A DNA stretch of 64,000 nucleotides. It comes from Sinomonas albida (GTDB taxonomy: Bacteria; Actinomycetota; Actinomycetes; Actinomycetales; Micrococcaceae). Below the pieces are notes generated by a model. It searched no databases and was not told the origin of the DNA. It worked only from the letters and a program-made list of their open reading frames with translations. The stretch is taken from the NCBI RefSeq assembly GCF_004919045.1, contig NZ_SWDW01000010.1, forward strand, positions 62,001 to 126,000. Direction: 5' to 3'. The position numbers and the translations under genes are program-made. Positions within the stretch are counted from its first letter, which is position 1; every line of letters begins with the position of its first letter. Shown one piece after another: positions 36,503-45,307 of this stretch.

Positions 36503-37396
36503 TCAGCCTGCTACGACCGCCATGCGGATGCTGTTGCGCCACGGATCGTCGAAGCGCAGCTCGAGCCCCGTGTGCTGGGTCGCGACACCCGCTGCCTTCA
36601 GGCGATCGGCCGCGGCGAGGATGTCCTCGTGCCCGGGAACGTGGATGAGGACCTCCCCGAGGCCCAACGTGTCTTTCCGCGGGCCCGCGCCACAGCTGTT
36701 CCAGACGTTCATGGCCATGTGGTGGTGGTACCGGCCAGCGGAGACGAAGAGCGCCTGGCCGTGCCAGCCAGCAGTCTGCTCGAAGCCGAGCGTCTCGACG
36801 TAGAACTTCCGTGCCGTCTCGACGTCGCCGACCTGGAGGTGGACGTGGCCCACACCCGCCGTCGACTCGTGCTGTCCCTCGAGCGCACTCTCGGTGAGGT
36901 TCGCCTCGAGGAAGCCCTGCGGCGGGAGCGGGAGGCTGTCCATGACCACCTGGCTGCCGTTCCAGCCCCATGTGTCGCGCGGCTTGTCGAAGTACAGCTC
37001 GACGCCGTTGCCCTCGGGGTCCGTGAAGTAGAAGGCCTCCGAGACGAGGTGGTCGGCGCTGCCGGCGAACAGGCGCGGATCGTACTGAGCGGCCGTCGCG
37101 ACCGTGGCCGCGAGATCGGCGCGGCTCTCGAAGAGGATGGCCGTGTGGAACAGGCCCGCCTCGCCCCGCCCCGGCAGCTGGAGCCCAGCGGCCGGGCTCA
37201 GGTGGATGACCTGGCGGCCCTTGCGTCCCAGGAAGACACCGCCGAGCGACTCGGCAAGGGGCACGAGACCGAGGGCGCGCTCGTAATAGTCGAGCATGAG
37301 CTTCATGTCTCCGACCTTCAGCATGACCGTGCCCATGCTGAGCTGGGCGGGCAGAAGGTCCTGGGACGACGCGGAGAGTTGTGCGGGGTTCGACAT
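36503..37396 (-). CDS. Two-domain VOC dioxygenase, CatE-like (catechol 2,3-dioxygenase / glyoxalase fold)
   Basis: 297 aa with two vicinal-oxygen-chelate modules. The first covers about 18-150, from MGTVMLKVGDMKLMLDYYERALGL to FTDPEGNGVELYFDKPRDTW. The second covers about 180-295: GVGHVHLQVGDVETARKFYVETLGF, YHHHMAMNVW and GLELRFDDPW. His in GVGHVHL, His in YHHHM and Glu in GLELRF fit the metal triad. Such CatE/MhqE-type proteins act on quinol or catechol compounds and are often under MarR-type repressors. The ATG follows GAGGAGCATC. Its promoter overlaps an inverted repeat (37440-37451). No regulator gene is adjacent. Confidence 0.85.
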   Translation of the reverse strand: MSNPAQLSASSQDLLPAQLSMGTVMLKVGDMKLMLDYYERALGLVPLAESLGGVFLGRKGRQVIHLSPAAGLQLPGRGEAGLFHTAILFESRADLAATVATAAQYDPRLFAGSADHLVSEAFYFTDPEGNGVELYFDKPRDTWGWNGSQVVMDSLPLPPQGFLEANLTESALEGQHESTAGVGHVHLQVGDVETARKFYVETLGFEQTAGWHGQALFVSAGRYHHHMAMNVWNSCGAGPRKDTLGLGEVLIHVPGHEDILAAADRLKAAGVATQHTGLELRFDDPWRNSIRMAVVAG

Positions 37397-37422
37397 GATG
37401 CTCCTCTGAAGGGGAATCCAGC

Positions 37423-37455
37423 TTCAAGACTACATTTAGTTGAAGGTTCAATCAA
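37423..37455 (-). promoter_or_regulatory. Promoter with overlapping palindromic operator for the VOC gene
   Basis: On the minus strand TTGATT (37450-37455), a 17-bp spacer and TAGTCT (37427-37432). The perfect palindrome TTGAAGGTTCAA (37440-37451) overlaps the -35, and another TTCAA at 37423-37427 pairs with TTGAA at 37440-37444. The layout fits MarR-type repression. Confidence 0.5.
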
Positions 37456-37589
37456 GCCGGATTATTCCTGCGGCGACCCTCCGTCGGCGGCCAGCGCCAC
37501 GGGCCGGCTCGGTCATTCCGAGGCGCGCGTCACGAGCGGCTCCTTCGTTCCGTCGCCCAGCCCGCCCGTGCTAACGTCCAGTTCGTCCA

Positions 37590-39467
<1,878 letters not shown>

Positions 39468-39483
39468 CCGTTCACCGGCCGCG

Positions 39484-39547
39484 TGACCGGCCCGGAGCCG
39501 CATATCCGCTGCTGCTCAGCAGCAGTTATGCGGTCAGGGGCCGGTCA
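39484..39547. terminator. Three-tier bidirectional terminator between thiC and ffh
   Basis: Nested perfect stems: TGACCGGCCC with GGGCCGGTCA (outer), CCGCATA with TATGCGG (middle) and GCTGCTG with CAGCAGC (inner). They lie between convergent genes. Confidence 0.8.
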
Positions 39548-39565
39548 TCGCGGTTCGGGTGAAAC

Positions 39566-41143
39566 CTAGTTGCCGAGGAACTTGTCGAAGCCCTTCGGCA
39601 GGTTGAGCGCGGCAGGGTCGAAGTCCTGCTGGGTCTGCTGACCGAACGCAGAGCCGCCCTGGAGCGCGTTCGCGGCGCCCGCGGCACGCTTCTCCTCGGC
39701 CTCTCGGCGCTGTTGCGCGGCCTTCGCCGGGTTGCCCGAGCGGGCCTTCTTCTTGTTGTTCTTCCCAGCGGGTTTGCGGGACGCGCCGCCGCCCGGCAGG
39801 CCCGGCATCCCCGGGATGCCGCCTCCGGACGCCATGCGGCGCATCATCTTCTGCGCCTGGCCGAACCGCTCGAGCAGTCCGTTGACCTCGGAGACGTGCA
39901 CGCCGGAACCCTTCGCAATGCGGGCCCGGCGCGAGCCGTTGATGATCTTGGGGGCCACGCGCTCGTGCGGGGTCATGGACCGGACGATCGCCTCGACGCG
40001 GTCGATCTCGCGCTCGTCGAACTGCTCGAGCTGCTGCCGGAACTGGGCTGCACCCGGCATCATCATGAGCATCTTCTTCATCGAGCCCATCTTGCGGATC
40101 TGCTGCATCTGGGCCAGGAAGTCCTCGAGCGTGAAGTCCTCCTGGTCGGCGAACTTCTTCGCCATCCGGGCGGCTTCGTCGCGGTCCCAGCTCTTCTCCG
40201 CCTGCTCGATGAGCGTCATGACGTCGCCCATGTCGAGGATGCGCGAGGCCATGCGGTCCGGGTGGAAGAGCTCGAAGTCGTCGAGGCCCTCGCCGGTGGA
40301 CGCGAACATGACCGGGCGGCCAGTCACCGACGCGACCGAGAGCGCGGCACCGCCGCGCGCGTCGCCGTCGAGCTTGGTGAGGACGACGCCGGTGAAGTCG
40401 ACGCCCTCCTCAAAGGCCTTGGCCGTGTTGACCGCGTCCTGGCCGATCATCGCGTCGATGACGAAGAGGACCTCGTCCGGGTTGACGGCGGAGCGGATGT
40501 CCGCGGCCTGCTGCATGAGCTCGGCATCAATGCCGAGGCGTCCCGCGGTATCGACGATGACCACGTCGTGCAGCTTCTGGCGCGCCTGCTCGACGCCGCC
40601 GCGGGCAACTGCCACCGGGTCTCCGGTGGGAGCCTCGAACTCGGACTGGATGCCCGGGTGCGGCGCGTAGACGGCGACGCCGGCGCGCTGGGCCACGACT
40701 TCGAGCTGCGTGACGGCATTCGGGCGCTGGAGGTCGGCGGCGACGAGGATGGGCGAGTGGCCCTGGCCCTTGAGCCACTTCGCAAGCTTGCCCGCGAGCG
40801 TCGTCTTGCCCGCGCCCTGGAGGCCAGCGAGCATGATGACGGTCGGCGGCGTCTTCGCGAGCCGAATGCGACGCGTCTCGCCACCGAGGATCGTCACGAG
40901 CTCGTCGTTGACGATCTTGACGACCTGCTGGCTCGGGTTGAGTGCCGCGGCCACCTCCGCGCCGAGGGCCCGTTCGCGGACCCGCGAGGCGAAGTCCCGC
41001 ACCACGGGCACGGCCACATCCGCGTCGAGCAGGGCGCGCCGGATCTCGCGGACGGTGGCGTCGACGTCTGCTTCGCTCAGGCGGCCCTTGCCGCGGAGGT
41101 TCTTGAACGTCGCAGTCAGACGGTCCGAGAGGGAGTTGAACAC
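39566..41143 (-). CDS. ffh: Signal recognition particle protein Ffh
   Basis: 525 aa GTPase that binds 4.5S RNA and signal sequences and docks with FtsY. N domain, then G domain with GLQGAGKTTLAGKLA, DTAGRLGID and TKLDGDARGG. The M domain is rich in Met (MKKMLMMMPG, MMRRMASGGGIPGMPG) and contains the RNA-binding SRRARIAKGSGV. A 65-residue Lys/Ala/Gln-rich tail follows. Start GTG 41143; no strong ribosome site. In mycobacteria glnD lies nearby upstream; here zwf does. Confidence 0.96.
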   Translation of the reverse strand: MFNSLSDRLTATFKNLRGKGRLSEADVDATVREIRRALLDADVAVPVVRDFASRVRERALGAEVAAALNPSQQVVKIVNDELVTILGGETRRIRLAKTPPTVIMLAGLQGAGKTTLAGKLAKWLKGQGHSPILVAADLQRPNAVTQLEVVAQRAGVAVYAPHPGIQSEFEAPTGDPVAVARGGVEQARQKLHDVVIVDTAGRLGIDAELMQQAADIRSAVNPDEVLFVIDAMIGQDAVNTAKAFEEGVDFTGVVLTKLDGDARGGAALSVASVTGRPVMFASTGEGLDDFELFHPDRMASRILDMGDVMTLIEQAEKSWDRDEAARMAKKFADQEDFTLEDFLAQMQQIRKMGSMKKMLMMMPGAAQFRQQLEQFDEREIDRVEAIVRSMTPHERVAPKIINGSRRARIAKGSGVHVSEVNGLLERFGQAQKMMRRMASGGGIPGMPGLPGGGASRKPAGKNNKKKARSGNPAKAAQQRREAEEKRAAGAANALQGGSAFGQQTQQDFDPAALNLPKGFDKFLGN

Positions 41144-41266
41144 GTGACGGAGTCGCTTTCGGTGGAGTAAATAAACCGCCCGGGGGCGGTTCTGCCATCT
41201 TCAAGAGTATCAACCGCCGTAGCCGCCACAATGTCGCAGGGTGTCGGCGCCGCACGCCCGGGTGGC

Positions 41267-42796
41267 ATGCTTGGCACCGTGACGACGCAGACAGCAGACC
41301 AGCAGCACGTCCCCCAGACCTCCCCCTCCCCCCAGAAGCGCGACGCAGACGCTCCCCAGCCCGTGAGGAGCCTCCTGATCCTCGGCGCGTCGGGCGATCT
41401 CACGGGGCGCCTCCTCTTCCCGGGACTCGCGCGTCTCCTCGCGACGGGCCGCCATGCCGGCCTCACCGTGGTGGGCGGGGGCCATGACGATTGGTCGGCC
41501 GACCAATGGTCGGATCGGGTCCGCCACGCAACCGAGGATGCACTGGCCGACGCGACGCCGGAGGGCCGCGGCGAACTGGAGCGGATCCGCAAGGAATCGA
41601 CGTATGAGCAGCTCGACGTCACGGCCCCCGGGGTGCTCGCGGGCGCCATCTCCCGCCTCACGCCGCCCGTGGCCGTCTACTTCGCGCTGCCGCCGCAAGT
41701 CGCCCAGGACGCGTGCGAGGTCCTCAGCCCGGACGAGCTCCCCGAGGGCACGCGCCTCGTGCTCGAGAAGCCGTTCGGAACGTCCGAGGCCTCGGCACGG
41801 CAGCTCAACGACACGCTGCGGGCCCTCGTCCCCGAGCAGCAGATCCACCGCGTGGACCACTTCCTGGGCAAGGGAACGGTGCTCAACATCCTCGGGCTCC
41901 GCTTCGCGAACAACTTCCTCGAGCCCGTGTGGAACCGGGACCACATCGAGAAGATCGAGGTCTTCTTCGACGAAGACTTGGCGCTCGAAGGCCGGGCGGG
42001 CTACTACGATCACGCCGGCGCCCTGCGCGACATGATCCAGAGCCACCTCCTGCACGTCATGGCGATCCTCGCGATGGACGCCCCCGCCCGGCTCGACGAG
42101 CGCGACCTCCGCGACACCATCAGCTCCGTGCTGCGCGCGGCCCGCGTCGAGGGGCCGTTCGCGGAGACGACGCGCAGAGCGCGCTACACGGCAGGCTCGA
42201 TCGGCGGCCGCGACGTCCCCGACTACACGGCCGAGAACGGCGTCGACGCCTCCCACGGAACCGAGACACTCGCCGAGCTCACGGTGACGCTCGCTAGCTG
42301 GCGCTGGGCGGGCGTGCCGTTCGTCCTCCGGTCCGGCAAGGCCCTGGGCGCCAAGCGCAAGGAGGCCGTCATCACGTTCAAGCCGGTCCCGCACCTCCCA
42401 GAAGGCTTCGTGGGCGTCGACGAGCCCAACCGGCTCCGGATCGGCTTCGGGCCGGATGTGCTCCAGCTCGACGTCGACGTCAACGGTCCGGGCGACATCC
42501 TGAGCCTCAACCGTGTGACCCTCGACGCCGACCTGAGCGCGACCGATCTCCTCCCCTACGGCGAGGTGCTCGACGGTGTCCTCAACGGAGACCCGACGCT
42601 CTCGGTCCGCGGCGACACTGCCGAAAGCTGCTGGCGGGTGGTCGAGCCTGTCCTCGCGGCGTGGGCGGCCAACGAGGTCCCGATGGACGAGTACCCGGCC
42701 GGTTCCCGCGGGCCCTCCTCGTGGGCGACTTCGGCGGTAGGCGCCGATGGGACGACCTCGCCGGAGACGGGCCCGGACTCGGGCGAAGACGGCTGA
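41267..42796 (+). CDS. zwf: Glucose-6-phosphate dehydrogenase
   Basis: 509 aa. First step of the oxidative pentose phosphate pathway. NAD(P)-binding LLILGASGDLTGRLLFP, LVLEKPFGTSEASARQLND and the substrate site HRVDHFLGKGTVLNIL are visible; the usual Glu after the catalytic lysine (HYLGKE) is Gly here. RSGKALGAKRKEAVITFKP near 365 is typical. The start is uncertain: ATG 41267, GTG 41279 and ATG 41231 are all in frame and none has a good ribosome site. It is not linked to opcA, tal or pgl, so it may be a secondary isoenzyme; it supplies 6-phosphogluconate for Gnd. Confidence 0.88.
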   Translation: MLGTVTTQTADQQHVPQTSPSPQKRDADAPQPVRSLLILGASGDLTGRLLFPGLARLLATGRHAGLTVVGGGHDDWSADQWSDRVRHATEDALADATPEGRGELERIRKESTYEQLDVTAPGVLAGAISRLTPPVAVYFALPPQVAQDACEVLSPDELPEGTRLVLEKPFGTSEASARQLNDTLRALVPEQQIHRVDHFLGKGTVLNILGLRFANNFLEPVWNRDHIEKIEVFFDEDLALEGRAGYYDHAGALRDMIQSHLLHVMAILAMDAPARLDERDLRDTISSVLRAARVEGPFAETTRRARYTAGSIGGRDVPDYTAENGVDASHGTETLAELTVTLASWRWAGVPFVLRSGKALGAKRKEAVITFKPVPHLPEGFVGVDEPNRLRIGFGPDVLQLDVDVNGPGDILSLNRVTLDADLSATDLLPYGEVLDGVLNGDPTLSVRGDTAESCWRVVEPVLAAWAANEVPMDEYPAGSRGPSSWATSAVGADGTTSPETGPDSGEDG

Positions 42797-42816
42797 CCGG
42801 GGAGCCCCAGCACGGC

Positions 42817-42863
42817 GGGCGGACGACGGCGGGTCAGTCCCGCCGTCGTCCGCCCGGCTTTTT
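42817..42863 (+). terminator. zwf intrinsic terminator
   Basis: A perfect 17-bp stem (GGGCGGACGACGGCGGG and complement) with loop TCAGT is followed by GGCTTTTT, the clearest intrinsic terminator in the window. Confidence 0.92.
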
Positions 42864-42888
42864 CAGGGGGATGGAAGCCTGGGCCCGG

Positions 42889-44295
42889 CTAGGAGGACGA
42901 AGGCGCCGCCGGGGCGCCGGCTGTTTGGAGCTCGCGCGCCCGGCGCGCCTCGGCGAGCAGTTCGTCGACCTCGTAATGGAGCGCCGGCACGGGCGACTTG
43001 TGTCCGAGCGGGTGGAACGCGCGGGCCGTCGACTCACCCGAGTGGTACGCGGTCTCGGCGTGGATGACCAGGTCGACGCCAGTCTCCTCGATGTCCTTCG
43101 ACACCCGGAAGCCCATCGTGGCCTTGATCGCGTAGCCGACCGCGAGCGAGATCGCGAACGAGTAGCCGAGGACCGCGACGGTCCCCAGCGCCTGCTTGCC
43201 GAGGAGGTCGAAGCCGCCGCCGTAGAAGAGGCCCTGGCCGGGCACCGGCGCGCCGGGGCTCGCGGCGAGGCCGATGAAGAGCGTGCCCACGATGCCGCCC
43301 ACGAGGTGGACGCCCACGACGTCGAGCGAATCGTCGTAGCCGAACTTGTACTTGAGCCCCACCGCGAGCGAGCACACGGTCCCGGCCACGAGGCCGAGCA
43401 CGATCGACCAGAGCGGCGAGAGCGACGCGCACGACGGCGTGATGGCCACGAGGCCCGCGACCGCGCCGGACGCCGCACCGAATGAGGTCGCGTGTCCATC
43501 GCGGATCCGCTCGACCACGAGCCAGCTCAGGATCGCCGCGCACGGCGCCACGAGGGTGTTGATCCACGCGAACGCCGCCTCGCCGTTCGCCGCGAGCGCC
43601 GAGCCCGCGTTGAAGCCGAACCACCCGAACCACAGGAGGCCGCAGCCGAGCATGACGAGCGGGAGGTTGTGCGGCCGGTGGTTCGGGTCCTTGCCGAAGC
43701 CCAGGCGTTTGCCGAGCACGAGCGCGAGCGCGAGGCCCGCGGCACCCGCGTTGACCTCGACCGCCGTGCCGCCCGCGAAGTCGATGAGGCCGAGCTGGTT
43801 GAGCCAGCCGCCGACGAACGTCCCGTTCGGATCCTTGTTGGCGTCGAACACCCAGTGCGCCACGGGGAAGTACACGAGCATGGCCCACACGCCCGCGAAG
43901 ACAAGCCACGAGCCGAACTTCGCGCGGTCGGCGATCGCGCCGGAGACGAGCGCGACCGTCACGGTCGCGAAGACGCCTTGGAAGCCCACGAACACGAGCT
44001 CGGGGATCGTGCCGACCAACGGCATGTCCTTGCCGGTCGAGAGCAGGCCCTCGAGGCCGAAGTTCTGGAACGGGTTGCCCACGAGGCCGCCGAACGCGTC
44101 CCGGCCGAACGACATCGAGTAGCCGAAGAGCACCCACAGCACGCCGACCAGCGCGAGGGCACCGAAGCTCATCATCATCATGTTGAGCATCGACTTCACA
44201 CGCGTCATGCCGCCGTAGAAGATCGCGAGTCCGGGGGACATGAGCAGCACGAGTGCAGCTGAGACGAGGACCCAGGCTGTGTCGCCAGCGTTCAT
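42889..44295 (-). CDS. amtB: Ammonium transporter AmtB (copy 1)
   Basis: 468 aa, 11 membrane helices expected. Conducts NH3/NH4+ inward. Amt signature blocks: DTAWVLVSAALVLLMSPGLAIFYGGM, WVFDANKDPNGTFVGG, DFAGGTAVEVNAGAAGLALAL and GVHLVGGIVGTLFIG with its pore His. ATG 44295 gives the family N terminus and has GGAAGG 9 nt upstream; the open frame extends 36 residues further. It is very similar to copy 2 at 45304 but has no glnK of its own. GlnR-type boxes lie 135-193 bp upstream, and a leader hairpin at 44326. Confidence 0.94.
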   Translation of the reverse strand: MNAGDTAWVLVSAALVLLMSPGLAIFYGGMTRVKSMLNMMMMSFGALALVGVLWVLFGYSMSFGRDAFGGLVGNPFQNFGLEGLLSTGKDMPLVGTIPELVFVGFQGVFATVTVALVSGAIADRAKFGSWLVFAGVWAMLVYFPVAHWVFDANKDPNGTFVGGWLNQLGLIDFAGGTAVEVNAGAAGLALALVLGKRLGFGKDPNHRPHNLPLVMLGCGLLWFGWFGFNAGSALAANGEAAFAWINTLVAPCAAILSWLVVERIRDGHATSFGAASGAVAGLVAITPSCASLSPLWSIVLGLVAGTVCSLAVGLKYKFGYDDSLDVVGVHLVGGIVGTLFIGLAASPGAPVPGQGLFYGGGFDLLGKQALGTVAVLGYSFAISLAVGYAIKATMGFRVSKDIEETGVDLVIHAETAYHSGESTARAFHPLGHKSPVPALHYEVDELLAEARRARELQTAGAPAAPSSS

Positions 44296-44325
44296 GGGGG
44301 CTTGCCTTCCGAGGGGCTCCGACTT

Positions 44326-44384
44326 GTCTGCTGGCCCGGCCGTCCGTCGGTTTCCCGCCGGCCGTCGGGCCACTCGGAACAGAC
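44326..44384 (-). promoter_or_regulatory. Leader hairpin of amtB copy 1
   Basis: Outer GTCTG (44326-44330) pairs with CAGAC (44380-44384) and inner GGCCCG (44333-44338) with CGGGCC (44366-44371), with more GC pairing inside. It begins 31 nt upstream of the ATG on the minus strand, almost the same offset as the leader hairpin of copy 2. Confidence 0.45.
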
Positions 44385-44429
44385 TCTCCCGCCCGTGTTT
44401 CATGCTTCGGGCGCCTATGTTGCTCGGAA

Positions 44430-44487
44430 GTTACAACATTGCCACCGACGTTAAGAGCGCGTCTCAGACGTGTTAACGGCGTGTTTC
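44430..44487. promoter_or_regulatory. GlnR-type box array upstream of amtB copy 1
   Basis: Plus-strand pentamers GTTAA (44450), GTCTC (44461), GTTAA (44472) and GTTTC (44483) are exactly 11 bp apart, with GTTAC at 44430. This matches the Streptomyces GlnR pattern of GTnAC and GAAAC pentamers separated by 6 bp. Nitrogen-limitation activation of amtB is the expected output. Confidence 0.7.
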
Positions 44488-44541
44488 ATCCGCTTGTTTT
44501 CGGGGTTTTTGGAGGCCTACCCGCTCCCCTCCCGCTCCTGT

Positions 44542-44882
44542 GTTTCGGGTACAGAAACTCCTCCTCACACGCGTTTCGGGTACAGAAACTCCTCCTCACA
44601 CGCGTTTCGGGTACAGAAACTCCTCCTCGCACGCGTTTCGGGTACAGAAACCCCTCCCCACATCCGTTTCGGGTACAGCTAACTCCACCCCAGAGGCCGT
44701 ATCGGCCCAGTTATCTGTACCCGAGAGGCCCTACCGGCTGAGTATCTGTACCCGAGACGCCGTATCGGCTGAGTACCTGTACCCGAGACGCCGTGACGGG
44801 CGAGTATCTGTACCCGAGACGCCGTGACGGGCGAGTATCTGTACCCGAGACGCCGTGGTGGGCGAGTATCTGTACCCGAGAC
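44542..44882. repeat. Eleven-unit 31-bp phased repeat array, five forward then six inverted
   Basis: Element GTTTCGGGTACAGAAAC starts at 44542, 44573, 44604, 44635 and 44666 (the last diverges after CAG). Its reverse-complement form GTATCTGTACCCGAGAC starts at 44711, 44742, 44773, 44804, 44835 and 44866. Every step within each half is exactly 31 bp. The 14-bp linkers are also conserved within each half (CTCCTCACACGC-like; GCCGTGACGGGCGA-like) and are partly complementary between halves. There is no coding potential, since the period shifts frame, and no unique spacers. It fills the gap between the glnK terminator and the amtB copy 1 promoter. Confidence 0.95.
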
Positions 44883-44923
44883 GACGGACGACGGCGGGTG
44901 GGCACCCGCCGTCGTCTGTCGTC
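44880..44923 (-). terminator. glnK terminator hairpin
   Basis: A long stem centred on ACGACGGCGGGTG / CACCCGCCGTCGT (44888-44915) extends outwards through GACGACG / TGTCGTC to about 21 bp. It is 46 bp after the glnK stop, at the edge of the repeat array. Confidence 0.8.
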
Positions 44924-44968
44924 TGCTGCTCTAGCCCAACTTCTGTTCGGGCCCTCGGAGCCTCTGGG

Positions 44969-45307
44969 TCAGATTGCTGCTGACCCGCGCTCGCCGGTCC
45001 GAACCCTGATCGCCTCGTGCACGTCGACGGTCCAGACCTTGCCGTCGCCCGCCCGACCGGTGTTCGCGGTCGTGATGATGACGTCGAGGATGTCGTCGGT
45101 CTGCTCGTCCGTCGCGAGGATCTCGACCCGGATCTTGGGGAGGAGGTCCACGCTGTACTCGGCGCCGCGGTACACCTCGGTGTAGCCGCGCTGCTGGCCG
45201 TAGCCGCTCGCCGTGCTGACGGTCAGGCCCTGGACCCCGTAGGACTCGAGCCCTTCCCTGATGGCGTCGAGTTTCTCGGGCCGCACGATCGCGGTGATGA
45301 GCTTCAT
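44969..45307 (-). CDS. glnK: P-II nitrogen regulatory protein
   Basis: 112 aa trimeric sensor of 2-oxoglutarate and ATP/ADP that blocks AmtB when nitrogen is plentiful. The N terminus MKLITAIVRPEKLDAIREGL, the T loop YRGAEYSVDLLPKIRVEI with modifiable Tyr51, and the C-terminal TGRAGDGKVWTVDVHEAIRVRTGERG are all standard. Its start overlaps the amtB copy 2 stop by 4 bp. GlnD (adenylylates/uridylylates Tyr51) usually follows in actinobacteria, but here the repeat array does. Confidence 0.96.
   Translation of the reverse strand: MKLITAIVRPEKLDAIREGLESYGVQGLTVSTASGYGQQRGYTEVYRGAEYSVDLLPKIRVEILATDEQTDDILDVIITTANTGRAGDGKVWTVDVHEAIRVRTGERGSAAI

Noticed and set aside
44542-44882. CRISPR array
   Set aside because: The 31-bp period includes the linker, the linkers are near-identical within each half, orientation switches in the middle and no cas gene is in the window. 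There is no room for unique spacers.
44253-44905. Open frames in the repeat array encoding peptides such as FRVQKLLLTRVSGTE
   Set aside because: They arise because a 31-bp repeat cycles through the three frames; no ribosome site and no family similarity.
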